Notes: a model not told the origin generated them from the sequence alone. 64,000 nt of DNA from Streptomyces sp. R28 (GCF_041052385.1 NZ_CP163439.1:2903001-2967000), one strand, 5' to 3'. Counted from the stretch's first letter, positions 9,201-17,870 are shown. Numbers and translations are program-made.

Positions 9201-11096
9201 ATGAACCTGCTCGGCTTGCTGGACGACCCCCGCCCGTTCGCCCTGCTGCGCCGCCGCACCCCGGGCCACGATCACGAGACGGTGGAGGTCCTGATCGGCC
9301 CGGTCAGTACCCACGACCGTCTGGCCGACCTCCCCGACGAGGGCCTGGCGCTCATCCCCTTCCGCCAGATCCGCGAGCGCGGCTTCGACGTCCACGACGA
9401 CGGCACGCCGCTGTCGGTGCTGACGCCGCAGGAGTCGTACGACATCTCGCTCGCCGATGCTCTCGACCAGCTCCCCTCGCACGACGTGCGCGTCGAGAGC
9501 GGTGGGTTCGACGTCGGTGACGAGGAGTACGCGGAGATCGTCGGGCGTGTCCTGCGGGAGGAGATCGGGCGGGGCGAGGGCGCGAACTTCGTGATCCGGC
9601 GGACGTACGAGGGCCAAATCCCGGGGTTCGGCCGCGCCGACGCGCTCGCGCTGTTCCGGCGGCTGCTGGAGGGTGAGCGGGGCGCGTACTGGACCTTCGT
9701 CGTGCACACCGGGGAGCGCACGCTGGTCGGGGCGAGCCCCGAGGTGCACGTGCGGATGTCCGGCGGGACCGTCGTCATGAACCCGATCAGCGGGACGTAC
9801 CGCTATCCCGCCGATGGGCCGACGCCCGAGCACCTGCTCGGCTTCCTCGCCGACGGCAAGGAGATCGAGGAGCTGTCGATGGTCGTCGACGAGGAGCTCA
9901 AGATGATGTGCACCGTCGGTGACATGGGCGGGGTCGTCGTCGGGCCCCGGCTGAAGGAGATGGCACACCTCGCGCACACCGAGTACGAGCTGCGGGGCAA
10001 GTCCTCGCTGGATGTGCGGGAGGTCCTGAAGGAGACCATGTTCGCGGCCACCGTCACCGGCTCGCCGGTGCAGAACGCCTGCCGGGTCATCGAGCGGTAC
10101 GAGCCCCTCGGGCGGGACGGTGTCGGGCGCGGTTACTACGCGGGGGCGCTCGCGCTCATCGGCCGGGACTCGGGCGGGGCCCAGACCCTCGACTCCCCCA
10201 TCCTCATCCGCACCGCCGACATCGACACGCACGGCGGGCTGCGGGTACCGGTCGGCGCCACCCTGGTACGCGGCTCGGACCCGGCGAGCGAGGTCGCGGA
10301 GACGCACGCCAAGGCGGCGGGGGTGCTGGCGGCTTTGGGCGTACATCCGTCACGGCCGCGTGGGGAGCACGCGCGCGTACATCTCGCCGACGACCCGCGC
10401 GTGCGGGCCGCGCTCGACGGGCGCCGGGCCTCGCTCGCGCCCTTCTGGCTGCGGATGCAGGAGCGCTCCGAGGAGCTGGCCGGACACGCCCTGGTCGTCG
10501 ACGGCGAGGACACCTTCACGGCGATGCTCGCGCACGTGCTGCGGTCGGGCGGCCTCGAGGTGACCATCCGACGGTACGACGAGCCGGGGCTGCGGGAGAC
10601 GGTGCTCGCGCACGAGGGCCCGGTGGTGCTGGGTCCCGGTCCCGGCGACCCGTCCGATCTGGAAGACCCCAAGATGCGGTTCCTGCGCGACCTCACCGCC
10701 GAGGTCGTCCGCAGTCACCGGCACGGTGTGCTCGGCGTCTGTCTCGGGCACGAGCTGATCGCGGCCGAGCTGGGGCTGGAGATCGTACGCAAGGAAGTGC
10801 CGTACCAGGGGGCGCAGACGACGATCGACCTGTTCGGGCGGCCGGAGACGGTCGGTTTCTACAACAGCTTCGTGGCTCGCTGCGACGACGAGTCCCTGCA
10901 GGAGCTCGCCGCGCACGGCGTCGAGGTCAGCCGGGCCGACAACCGGGAGGTGCATGCGATGCGCGGGCCAGGGTTCGCCGGCGTGCAGTTCCACCCCGAG
11001 TCGGTCCTCACCCTGAACGGCGCCGCCGTCGTACGGGAGCTGGTGGGTCAGCTGCGGGGGACCAGCACGTTCTCGGAGCGGCGGCCCGCCTTGTAG
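9201..11096 (+). CDS. trpE: Fused anthranilate synthase (components I and II)
   Basis: The 631-residue protein joins the chorismate-binding domain (about residues 1-420; NPISGTYRYP, LIGRDSGGAQTLDSPILIR) to a class I glutamine amidotransferase domain (about 430-620) with GPGPGDPSDL, the nucleophile elbow GVCLGHELIA and the catalytic His/Glu VQFHPES. It makes anthranilate from chorismate and glutamine, the first step to tryptophan. This fused layout is common in Streptomyces and resembles PhzE-type enzymes. GAGAAGGAG precedes the ATG. Expression should be controlled by the trpL attenuator. Its last 49 bases overlap, antisense, the end of a decayed dehydrogenase gene, so the extreme C-terminus (TSTFSERRPAL) may be acquired sequence. 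Confidence 0.95.
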   Translation: MNLLGLLDDPRPFALLRRRTPGHDHETVEVLIGPVSTHDRLADLPDEGLALIPFRQIRERGFDVHDDGTPLSVLTPQESYDISLADALDQLPSHDVRVESGGFDVGDEEYAEIVGRVLREEIGRGEGANFVIRRTYEGQIPGFGRADALALFRRLLEGERGAYWTFVVHTGERTLVGASPEVHVRMSGGTVVMNPISGTYRYPADGPTPEHLLGFLADGKEIEELSMVVDEELKMMCTVGDMGGVVVGPRLKEMAHLAHTEYELRGKSSLDVREVLKETMFAATVTGSPVQNACRVIERYEPLGRDGVGRGYYAGALALIGRDSGGAQTLDSPILIRTADIDTHGGLRVPVGATLVRGSDPASEVAETHAKAAGVLAALGVHPSRPRGEHARVHLADDPRVRAALDGRRASLAPFWLRMQERSEELAGHALVVDGEDTFTAMLAHVLRSGGLEVTIRRYDEPGLRETVLAHEGPVVLGPGPGDPSDLEDPKMRFLRDLTAEVVRSHRHGVLGVCLGHELIAAELGLEIVRKEVPYQGAQTTIDLFGRPETVGFYNSFVARCDDESLQELAAHGVEVSRADNREVHAMRGPGFAGVQFHPESVLTLNGAAVVRELVGQLRGTSTFSERRPAL

Positions 11097-11316
11097 TCGA
11101 GGACGTTCCGTCGAGGCCGACACCCGTGAAGCGGCCCTCTCGCAGTTCGGCGACGAGGGCCGCGGTGCCGATGAGGCGCCGGGTCGGCCGTGCAGGTCGC
11201 GGCCCATCAAGCCGTCGAGGCGGAAGTCGAAGTCACGCGTGCGGGTGGAGGCCCGCACGATGCGGCGGTTGACCGCCATGGCGAGGCGCTCGGCGACGTC
11301 GAGCTCGGCGACCCTC
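11048..11316 (-). pseudogene. Remnant of a D-lactate dehydrogenase gene
   Basis: Read on the minus strand, three pieces of an LdhA-type D-lactate dehydrogenase follow in order but in different frames. The first is ELDVAERLAMAVNRRIVRAS with TRTRDFDFRLDGLMGRDLHG (E. coli LdhA has AVAEHAIGMMMTLNRRIHRA here). The second is LIGTAALVAELREGRFTGVG followed by LD. The third is NVLDYKAGRRSENVLVPRS and a stop at 11048. The NAD-binding core and most of the C-terminal half are missing between the pieces, and the N-terminal third is missing where a common repeat begins. It is a decayed gene, not a frameshift error. Confidence 0.8.
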
Positions 11317-11320
11317 GCGC

Positions 11321-11399
11321 CCCCTGAGGGCTGCCGCCCCCAGACCCCCGCTTCGGCCCTGAACGGGCCTCGTCCCCAAACGCCGGACGGGCCGAGATT
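11321..11399. repeat. Common Streptomyces intergenic repeat
   Basis: The stretch reads CCCCTGAGGGCTGCCGCCCC, then CAGACCCCCGCTTCGGCCCT, and on to CCCCAAACGCCGGACGGGCC. I recognise it as a type found many times between genes in Streptomyces chromosomes (in the other direction, CCGTCCGGCGTTTG...GAGG...). It abuts the broken N-terminal side of the D-lactate dehydrogenase remnant. Copy number in this genome cannot be seen from the window. Confidence 0.6.
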
Positions 11400-11441
11400 G
11401 CCCGACCGGCGCCGAGGACCCAGCCCCCTTCGAGCTCACCG

Positions 11442-12470
11442 TCAGCCGAAGAAGACCCCGACCTCCTCGTACAGCTTCGGATCCACCGTCTTCAGCTTGG
11501 CCGTGGCGTCCGCGATCGGGACCCGGACGATGTTTGTGCCGCGCAGGGCGACCATCTTGCCGAAGTCGCCGTCGCGCACGGCCTCGATGGCGTGCAGCCC
11601 GAAGCGGGTGGCGAGCCAGCGGTCGAAGGCGCTGGGCGTGCCGCCGCGCTGGATGTGCCCGAGGACCGTCGTACGGGCTTCCTTGCCCGTGCGCTTCTCG
11701 ATCTCCTTGGCCAGCCATTCACCGACCCCGGACAGCCGGACGTGCCCGAATGAGTCCAGCGACTCGTCCTTCAGGACCATGTCGCCGTCCTTCGGCATGG
11801 CGCCCTCGGCGACGACCACGATCGGGGCGTACGACGCCTTGAAGCGCGAGGTGATCCAGGCGCAGACCTTGTCGACGTCGAAGCGCTGCTCGGGGATGAG
11901 GATGACGTTGGCACCGCCGGCCAGCCCGGAGTGGATGGCGATCCAGCCGGCGTGACGGCCCATCACCTCGCAGACCAGGACGCGCATGTGGGACTCGGCG
12001 GTGGTGTGCAGCCGGTCGATCGCTTCCGTCGCGATGCCGACGGCGGTGTCGAAGCCGAAGGTGTAGTCGGTGGCGGACAGGTCGTTGTCGATCGTCTTGG
12101 GCACGCCGACGCAGGGCACGCCGTACTCGTCGGACAAGCGGGCGGCGACGCCGAGGGTGTCCTCGCCGCCGATGGCGATGAGCGCCCCGACCTCCTGCTT
12201 GGCGAGGTTCTCCTTGATACGGCGGATGCCGTCCTCCTGCTTGAGGGGGTTGGTGCGCGAGGAGCCGAGGATGGTGCCGCCGCGGGGCAGGATGCCGCGC
12301 ACGGCGGGGATGTCGAGACGGACGGTGTCGTTCTCGAGCGGACCTCGCCAGCCGTCCCGGAAGCCGACGAAGTCATAGCCGTACTCCTGCACGCCCTTGC
12401 GGACGACGGCCCGGATGACGGCGTTGAGACCGGGGCAGTCGCCGCCTCCGGTCAGTACTCCGACCCGCAT
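11442..12470 (-). CDS. pfkA: 6-phosphofructokinase, with PPi-type signature residues
   Basis: The 342-residue enzyme phosphorylates fructose 6-phosphate in glycolysis. It has the GGGDCPGLNAVIRAVV start, the catalytic PKTIDND motif (residues 124-130), and MGRHAGWIA. The two positions that separate phosphoryl donors are Asp104 (GGEDTL, Gly in ATP enzymes) and Lys125 (GVPKTID, Gly in E. coli). Asp plus Lys is the pattern of pyrophosphate-dependent PFKs such as that of Amycolatopsis methanolica. Donor use is therefore uncertain and may be PPi. A Crp-like site lies 45 bases before the ATG. It is not linked to other glycolytic genes here, although glkA lies 5.5 kb away. Confidence 0.93.
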   Translation of the reverse strand: MRVGVLTGGGDCPGLNAVIRAVVRKGVQEYGYDFVGFRDGWRGPLENDTVRLDIPAVRGILPRGGTILGSSRTNPLKQEDGIRRIKENLAKQEVGALIAIGGEDTLGVAARLSDEYGVPCVGVPKTIDNDLSATDYTFGFDTAVGIATEAIDRLHTTAESHMRVLVCEVMGRHAGWIAIHSGLAGGANVILIPEQRFDVDKVCAWITSRFKASYAPIVVVAEGAMPKDGDMVLKDESLDSFGHVRLSGVGEWLAKEIEKRTGKEARTTVLGHIQRGGTPSAFDRWLATRFGLHAIEAVRDGDFGKMVALRGTNIVRVPIADATAKLKTVDPKLYEEVGVFFG

Positions 12471-12515
12471 GGAAATGTCCCTTCGCCGCGGTTGCCTGGT
12501 GAGGCCACGCTAATG

Positions 12516-12529
12516 GTGATCCAGGTCAC
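12516..12529. promoter_or_regulatory. Possible Crp binding site upstream of pfkA
   Basis: GTGATCCAGGTCAC is a perfect inverted GTGA-N6-TCAC and fits the Streptomyces Crp consensus GTG-N6-GNCAC. It sits 46-59 bases before the pfkA start, in the expected promoter zone. Such short sites occur by chance in GC-rich DNA, so binding is only suggested. Confidence 0.45.
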
Positions 12530-12608
12530 AACGGGATGGGCAGGACCGGCAATTCCGGTGAACTGCCGGGTATTTGGTTTACGCGTCGTCAAGCCGACGG
12601 CCGATGGA

Positions 12609-13301
12609 TCACTCGTCGTCGAGGCCGCGCTCTATCGCGTACCTCACCAGCTCCACCCGGTTGTGCAGCTGGAGCTTGCCGAGGGTGTTCTGGACGTGGT
12701 TCTGGACCGTGCGGTGGGAGATGACCAGGCGTTCGGCGATCTGCTTGTAGCTCAGGCCCTTGGCGACGAGCCGCAGCACCTCGGTCTCGCGCTCGGTGAG
12801 CTGCGGGGCCCCCGGCTGGTCGGCGCCCTGCGCGGCGGGCGCCGGTTCGGAGGCGAGGCGGCGGTACTCGCCGAGGACCAGTCCGGCCAGGCCCGGCGTG
12901 AACACCGGGTCGCCGACGGCCGTACGGCGCACCGCGTCGAGGAGTTCCTCCGTCGAGGCCGACTTCAGCAGGTAGCCGGTGGCCCCCGACTTCACGGCCT
13001 CCAGGACGTCGGCGTGCTCACCGCTCGCGGACAGGACGAGGACGCGCAGGGCAGGGTTGTGGCCGACGAGTTCCTTGCAGACCTGGACGCCGGGCTTGGC
13101 CGGCAGGTTCAGGTCGAGCACCAGGACGTCGGGGGCGGCGGCCTTGGCCCGGCGTACGGCCTGGTCGCCGTCGCCCGCCGTGGCGACCACGTCGAAGCCG
13201 GACTCGGCCAGGTCGCGGGCGACCGCGTCGCGCCACATGGGGTGGTCGTCGACCACCATGACCTTGATCGGGCCCTGCTGCCCGCTCGCGGTGTCCGTCA
13301 T
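12609..13301 (-). CDS. macR: LuxR/NarL-family response regulator MacR
   Basis: A 230-residue regulator. The receiver domain (about residues 12-130) has the acid pair VVDDHPMWRD, phospho-acceptor Asp in VLVLDLNLPAKPG, and Lys in GYLLKSAS. The C-terminal LuxR helix-turn-helix is LTERETEVLRLVAKGLSYKQ with IAERLVISHRTVQNHVQNTL. Its ATG overlaps the stop of the upstream kinase gene by four bases, so the pair is translationally coupled. In S. coelicolor the matching pair MacRS affects morphological development and actinorhodin production. The assignment rests on similarity and gene order from memory. Confidence 0.92.
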   Translation of the reverse strand: MTDTASGQQGPIKVMVVDDHPMWRDAVARDLAESGFDVVATAGDGDQAVRRAKAAAPDVLVLDLNLPAKPGVQVCKELVGHNPALRVLVLSASGEHADVLEAVKSGATGYLLKSASTEELLDAVRRTAVGDPVFTPGLAGLVLGEYRRLASEPAPAAQGADQPGAPQLTERETEVLRLVAKGLSYKQIAERLVISHRTVQNHVQNTLGKLQLHNRVELVRYAIERGLDDE

Positions 13302-14527
13302 CGCTGTTCCGCCTTCCCCCGTGCAGCGCCGCTGTCCTTCGGTACTTTCAGTTCCACTTCGGTGCCCTGCCCCGGCACCGAGATCAGCTCGGCGCTCCCG
13401 CCGAGGTCCCGCAGCCGCCCCCGGATCGACAGGGCGACCCCGAGCCGGCCCTCGCCCTCGGCCTGCGCGAGCCGGCCCTCCGGGATGCCGGGTCCGTCGT
13501 CCCGTACGGTGACGATCACCGCGTCGGGCTCGTCCTCGACCAGGATCCACGCGCGCGCGTGCTCCCCCGCGTGCTTGCGGACGTTGTCCAGGGCGGCTCC
13601 CACCGCCGCGGCCAGCTCCCGCGCGGCGGCCGGGGCCAGCGGCACGGGCGCGCCGGGCTCGGCCAGGCTCACCATGGCGCCGGCGTAGCGGGCGAGCAGC
13701 ACGCGGAGATCGAGAGGACCGTCGGCGTCGTCGGGCACGTCCACGGCCCGTACGACGGCTCCCTCGGCGGCGTCCTCCGACACCCGCGACACGGGTACGA
13801 GGCCGCCCGATACCAGCGTGCGCAGCGCCACCTCCTGCTCGCCGGCCATCCGGCCCAGCTCGGCCGCCTCCCCGCCGATGACGGCGCCGCGCCGCTGCAC
13901 CATCGCGAGTACCTGGAGCACGCCGTCGTGGATGTCCCGGGCGAGCCGCTCCCGCTCACGCGTCGCCGCCTCGATCTCCAGGGCGCGGGCGAGGGTGCGC
14001 TCGGAGGCGCGGGCGACCTCGACGACGTAGCCGATGGCGATGGAGGCGATCCAGACGAGCAGCACCATGTGGATGGTGTCGCGGGTGGGTACGCCGGAGC
14101 GTTCGATCAGGTTGGCGGCGGCGACCAAGGTGGAGGCGAAGGCGGCCCAGCGCCAACCGCCCTTGATGGCGAACGCCAGCACGGCGCCCGCGGTCCATAT
14201 CGAGGGCAGCGTCGGGGCTCCGGCGTCGATCCGCTCGGGCGCCTCGGCGAGCCGGGTGAGCATGATGCCGGCCAGGGCGATGGTGAGGTCCACGGCGAGG
14301 AAGCGCTTGGTGCAGCTCGCGGCGTTGGCGACCCTGGGCAGGGTGGCCAGGGTCCAGACGGCCAGTACGGCGAAGTAGGCGATGGCCACCCAGGGGCGGG
14401 CGACCTCGTCGTGGGCGCTGATGAAGAGCCCGATCGCGTACACCATGGTCAGCACCCGGTACCCGGCGAGCGCCCGCCACAGCGGCTGCTCGACGGACAT
14501 CCTCATGACCCGCTCACGCTTGGCCAT
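13298..14527 (-). CDS. macS: Sensor histidine kinase MacS
   Basis: A 409-residue membrane kinase. The N-terminal half has several hydrophobic segments (LTMVYAIGLFISA, VAIAYFAVLAVWTLATL, LTIALAGIML, IHMVLLVWIASIAIGYVV). A HisKA_3-type dimerisation helix with the phospho-His in RERLARDIHDGVLQVLAMVQ follows, then a HATPase domain with DDGPGIPEGRL. The start is uncertain: ATG 14527 (MAKRERVMRMSVEQPLWR) or internal ATGs at 14506 and 14500; the GGGGGG just before 14527 better suits a later start. It forms an operon with macR. The signal sensed is unknown. Confidence 0.9.
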   Translation of the reverse strand: MAKRERVMRMSVEQPLWRALAGYRVLTMVYAIGLFISAHDEVARPWVAIAYFAVLAVWTLATLPRVANAASCTKRFLAVDLTIALAGIMLTRLAEAPERIDAGAPTLPSIWTAGAVLAFAIKGGWRWAAFASTLVAAANLIERSGVPTRDTIHMVLLVWIASIAIGYVVEVARASERTLARALEIEAATRERERLARDIHDGVLQVLAMVQRRGAVIGGEAAELGRMAGEQEVALRTLVSGGLVPVSRVSEDAAEGAVVRAVDVPDDADGPLDLRVLLARYAGAMVSLAEPGAPVPLAPAAARELAAAVGAALDNVRKHAGEHARAWILVEDEPDAVIVTVRDDGPGIPEGRLAQAEGEGRLGVALSIRGRLRDLGGSAELISVPGQGTEVELKVPKDSGAARGKAEQR

Positions 14528-14648
14528 TACCCCCCTTTTTGGTTCCCCCGACTTTTTGGTACCCCCGACCCGGACGCGGTCGACTCCACGCGGACCGTTC
14601 CTTGCGCGGACCGTTCCCTGCGCGGCCGTTCCTTGTGCGGGCCGTTCC

Positions 14649-15427
14649 CTATTCGGGCTGTTCCTTCTTCTTCGGCGCCTGGTCCTTCTCGGCCTGCGCG
14701 AGTGCGGCCTTGGCCGCCTTCTCCGCTTCCTTCTCGGCCTTCGCCGCGTCCGCGATCTGCCGCTTGGCGGCGGTCGCGTACATGTCGACGTACTCCTGGC
14801 CGGAGAGCTTCATGATCTCGTACATGACCTCGTCGGTCAGTGCGCGGAGCACGAAACGGTCGTGCTCCATGCCCTGGTACCGGCTGAAGTCCAGGGGCTT
14901 GCCGATCCGGATGCCCGGCCGCATGAGCTTGGGCATGACCTTGCCGGGCGGCTGGATCTTCTCCGTGTCGATCATCGCGACCGGGATGACCGGCGCCCCG
15001 GTGGCGAGCGCCACGCGCGCGAGGCCGCCGGGCTTGCCCCGGTAGAGCCGGCGTCGGGCGAGCGCGTGCCCTCCGGATAGATGCCGAACAGCTCACCGCG
15101 TTCGAGGACTTCTATGCCGCTCTTGATCGCCGCCTCGCCCGCGCCGCGCGCCCCGGAGCGGTCCACGGGCAGCTGGCCGACGCCCTTGAAGAACGCGGCC
15201 GTCATCCGGCCCTTGACTCCGGGGGTCGTGAAGTACTCGGCCTTCGCGATGAAGGTCACCTTGCGGTCGAGGACCGCGGGCAGGAAGAACGAGTCGGAAA
15301 AAGAGAGGTGGTTGCTCGCGAGGATCGCGGCGCCCTCGGCGGGAACGTTCTCCAGGCCTTCCACCCAGGGCCTGAAGGCGACCTTCAACGGTCCCCCGAT
15401 GGCCACCTTCATCGCGCCGTACAACAA
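14649..15427 (-). pseudogene. 1-acyl-sn-glycerol-3-phosphate acyltransferase, 1-base frameshift
   Basis: A PlsC-type acyltransferase of phospholipid synthesis read in two frames. The first part, from a TTG at 15427 or 15424 behind AGGAGG, has LYGAMKVAIGGPLKVAFRPW, the HX4D catalytic motif in SNHLSFSDSFFLP, and IYPEGTRSPD. It then leaves frame. The second part resumes with ALATGAPVIPVAMIDTEKIQ and runs to the stop at 14649, ending in an Ala/Lys/Glu-rich tail. Adding one base near 15050 restores DGRLYRGKPGGLARVALATG between them, giving about 259 residues. Everything else is intact, so a sequence error is likely. Confidence 0.87.
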
Positions 15428-15534
15428 CCGAGTGCCTCCTGTGTCTGTCGGTGAGACCTTAACCCGGAGCACTGTCAAAGAGTCCGACGGCCCTGGTCGG
15501 TGTCCGTACGGTCGCGTACGGTGAAGCACACCTG

Positions 15535-15563
15535 GCTGTATCGATATGCGGCTCCGCCGCGCG
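15535..15563. repeat. Fragment of a dispersed Streptomyces repeat
   Basis: CTGTATCGATATGCGGCTCC with GCCGCGCG matches part of a GC-rich interspersed sequence often seen between Streptomyces genes (GCGGGG-CTGTATCGATATGCGGCTCCGCCGCG). Another variant lies at 17871-17932. Recognition is from memory. Confidence 0.4.
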
Positions 15564-15629
15564 GATTCTTGTCGTTCCTCTCACTCATGTCAGTCATGTC
15601 CCTCCTTCTCACGAACAGGAGACCGTAAG

Positions 15630-16409
15630 GTGCCGGTCCTTCCTGGAGCCGAGCCGTACCGCCACGAGGGCGGGGAGGTCGGGGTTCTGCTCTGTCACGG
15701 CTTCACCGGTTCCCCCCAGTCGCTGCGCCCCTGGGCGGAGTATCTCGCCGAGCGCGGGCTCACCGTCTCGCTGCCGCTGCTGCCGGGCCACGGCACCCGC
15801 TGGGAGGACATGCAGGTCACCGGCTGGCAGGACTGGTACGCCGAGGTGGACCGCGAGCTGCGCAACCTCCGCGACCGCTGCGAGCGGGTCTTCGTCGCCG
15901 GCCTGTCCATGGGCGGCGCCCTGGCACTGCGGCTCGCCGCGAAGCACGGGGAGGACGTCGCGGGCGTGCTGGTCGTCAACCCCGCGAACAAGGTGCACGG
16001 ACTGGCCGCGTACACCCTGCCGGTGTCCCGCCACTTCGTCCGTACGACGCGGGGCATCACCAGTGACATCGCGAAGGAGGGCGGCGTCGAGCTCGGGTAC
16101 GACCGGGTTCCGCTGCACGCGGCCCACTCCCTCAGGAACTTCTTCCGTCTCCTCGACGGCGAACTGCCGCAGGTCACCCAGCCCCTGCTGCTCCTGCGCA
16201 GTGCCCAGGACCACGTCGTGCCGTCGGCGGATTCGGCCCGGGTCCTGAGTCGGGTGTCGTCGACGGACGTAACGGAGATCGTGCTGGAACAGAGCTATCA
16301 CGTGGCGACGTTGGACCATGAAGCGGACCGGATCTTCGAGGAGAGCCTCGGCTTCATCCACCGGCTCGCGACCGGCGTCGACAACGAAGGGACGACCGCA
16401 CGTGGCTGA
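15630..16409 (+). CDS. Alpha/beta-hydrolase, carboxylesterase/monoacylglycerol lipase type
   Basis: A 259-residue serine hydrolase from GTG 15630, behind an AGGAGA site. It has the oxyanion region LLCHGFTGSPQSL, the nucleophile elbow GLSMGGALAL, an acid in SAQDHVVPS and the catalytic His in SYHVATLDHE, the order seen in Est30-like carboxylesterases. There is no signal peptide, so it should act in the cytoplasm on short or medium acyl esters or monoacylglycerols. It lies divergently beside the acyltransferase gene, and its stop overlaps the next gene by eight bases. An open frame further upstream (from 15546) has no ribosome site. Confidence 0.9.
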   Translation: MPVLPGAEPYRHEGGEVGVLLCHGFTGSPQSLRPWAEYLAERGLTVSLPLLPGHGTRWEDMQVTGWQDWYAEVDRELRNLRDRCERVFVAGLSMGGALALRLAAKHGEDVAGVLVVNPANKVHGLAAYTLPVSRHFVRTTRGITSDIAKEGGVELGYDRVPLHAAHSLRNFFRLLDGELPQVTQPLLLLRSAQDHVVPSADSARVLSRVSSTDVTEIVLEQSYHVATLDHEADRIFEESLGFIHRLATGVDNEGTTARG

Positions 16410-17067
16410 GCACGACTCCGAGAGGCGCGAGGACAGCGAGGATCGCGAGCCGGAAGAGCAGCACGTCCCGTTCGACGAGGACGCCGCGTGGGCCGCGATC
16501 GTCGCCGGGTACGGCGAGGAGCCGACGGACCCGCCGGGCTCGAAGCCGTTCAAGTCGATCGAGGACCTGGCGCTGCCGGAGTCCGACACGAACGACGGGG
16601 CGAGCGGCGGGACGGAGGGGGAGCCGAAACTCGACAAAGGCAGCAAGGGCGAGAAGGCCAAGCAGGCCGACGATCCCGAGGAGGACCGGGCGGGCCGGGA
16701 GGACCGGGCGGACAAGCCGGTCAAGCCCCTGGGCAGCTCCGTCTCCTTCGCCCCTGGTGTCGGCCCGCGCGACTACAGCTTGCCCGAGCCTTCCGAGGAC
16801 GACTTCGACGCCGACGACGAGGGCCACTTCGTCCCGCCGGAGCCGCCGCCGCTGCCCGCCGCCGACCCGACCGCGAAGTTCGCCTGGCTCGCGGTGGTCG
16901 GCGGGCCGATCCTGCTGCTGCTCGGCGTGCTGCTCAGCTGGGACATGACGTGGTGGCTGGCGACGCTCGGTATCGGCGGGTTCCTGGGCGGGTTCGCCAC
17001 GCTGGTGATGCGGATGAAGACGGATGACGAGGACGGCGACGATCCGGGGCGGGGAGCCGTCGTCTAG
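16402..17067 (+). CDS. Acidic hypothetical protein with two C-terminal membrane helices
   Basis: A 221-residue protein starting at GTG 16402 (VAEHDSERRED), inside the end of the esterase gene, so the two are translationally coupled. The first 150 residues are highly charged and low in complexity, with a conserved-looking FDEDAAWAAIVAGYGEEP near residue 25 and FAPGVGPRDYSLPEP near 115. Two hydrophobic helices follow (WLAVVGGPILLLLGVLLSW and WWLATLGIGGFLGGFATLVM). The layout is typical of unstudied actinobacterial membrane proteins. I do not recognise a function. The stop shares CTAG with the convergent gene. Confidence 0.85.
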   Translation: MAEHDSERREDSEDREPEEQHVPFDEDAAWAAIVAGYGEEPTDPPGSKPFKSIEDLALPESDTNDGASGGTEGEPKLDKGSKGEKAKQADDPEEDRAGREDRADKPVKPLGSSVSFAPGVGPRDYSLPEPSEDDFDADDEGHFVPPEPPPLPAADPTAKFAWLAVVGGPILLLLGVLLSWDMTWWLATLGIGGFLGGFATLVMRMKTDDEDGDDPGRGAVV

Positions 17068-17810
17068 GACGCCGGGATCTTGAGGGCGGCCAGGACCGGA
17101 AGGTGGTCCGTGGCCGCCCTCAGGTCTGTCTCCGTCACGCCGGCATGGCCCCGCGGGACACCGCAGCCGAGCACGTCGATGTCCTGGGTGGCGAAGATCG
17201 CGTCGATGCGCTGATGGGGGTCGAGCGGGGTCGAGGTGTACTCGCTGCCCCAGGGGGCAGTGGCCCAGCAGTCCTGGAGGCCGTCGGCCAGGCGGCGGAA
17301 GGTGCGGCCGGCGGGGCGTTCGTTCAGGTCGCCGCCCGCGACGGCGTGCTCCACGCCCATTCCGGCGAGGCGGTCGAGCAGCATGCCGCCCTGCTCGCGG
17401 CGTTCGTCCTTCTGCAAGGAGAGGTGGCAGCTCAGGACGCCCAGGCGGGCGCCGCCGAACCGGACCACTGCCGTGGCGAAGCCCCGCCTGTGGAGCCCGG
17501 GGGTGAGCGGGAGGAGCACGTCCTCCGTGCGCTCCACGGTGGCCCTCAGGTTGCACAGGATCGCCGGGCCCGCGGCTGTGGCGCCGCCGGTGAGGACGAC
17601 GAGGTTCGCCGCACGGGCCAGGCGGGAGAGTTTCTTGCGCCAGCGGAAGAAACGGGGGGCTTCCTGGATGAGGACCAGGTCGGGGTCGCAGGCGGTGATG
17701 ACGCGGGCGAGGGCGACGGTGTCGTCGCGCATCGAGCGGATGTTGTAGCTGAGGACTCGGATGACTGCGGAACCGTCGGGCTCTGTATGGGAGTCGGGCA
17801 GCAGCGCCAT
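17064..17810 (-). CDS. Endonuclease/exonuclease/phosphatase family protein
   Basis: A 248-residue metal-dependent phosphodiesterase fold from ATG 17810. The motifs run in order: VLSYNIRSMRDD, the metal-binding Glu in LVLIQEAPRF, LGVLSCHLSLQKDERREQ, VAGGDLNERP, QRIDAIFATQDI, and the catalytic ATDHLPVLAAL. No signal peptide or membrane helix is seen. Substrates in this family range from DNA to phosphoesters and inositol phosphates, and the sequence does not settle which applies. Confidence 0.9.
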   Translation of the reverse strand: MALLPDSHTEPDGSAVIRVLSYNIRSMRDDTVALARVITACDPDLVLIQEAPRFFRWRKKLSRLARAANLVVLTGGATAAGPAILCNLRATVERTEDVLLPLTPGLHRRGFATAVVRFGGARLGVLSCHLSLQKDERREQGGMLLDRLAGMGVEHAVAGGDLNERPAGRTFRRLADGLQDCWATAPWGSEYTSTPLDPHQRIDAIFATQDIDVLGCGVPRGHAGVTETDLRAATDHLPVLAALKIPAS

Positions 17811-17870
17811 GTGGATCAATGTACGCCCAATGGCCAGGGGCGCGAGGTCCGTTGGCGACGGCCGGTCGGG

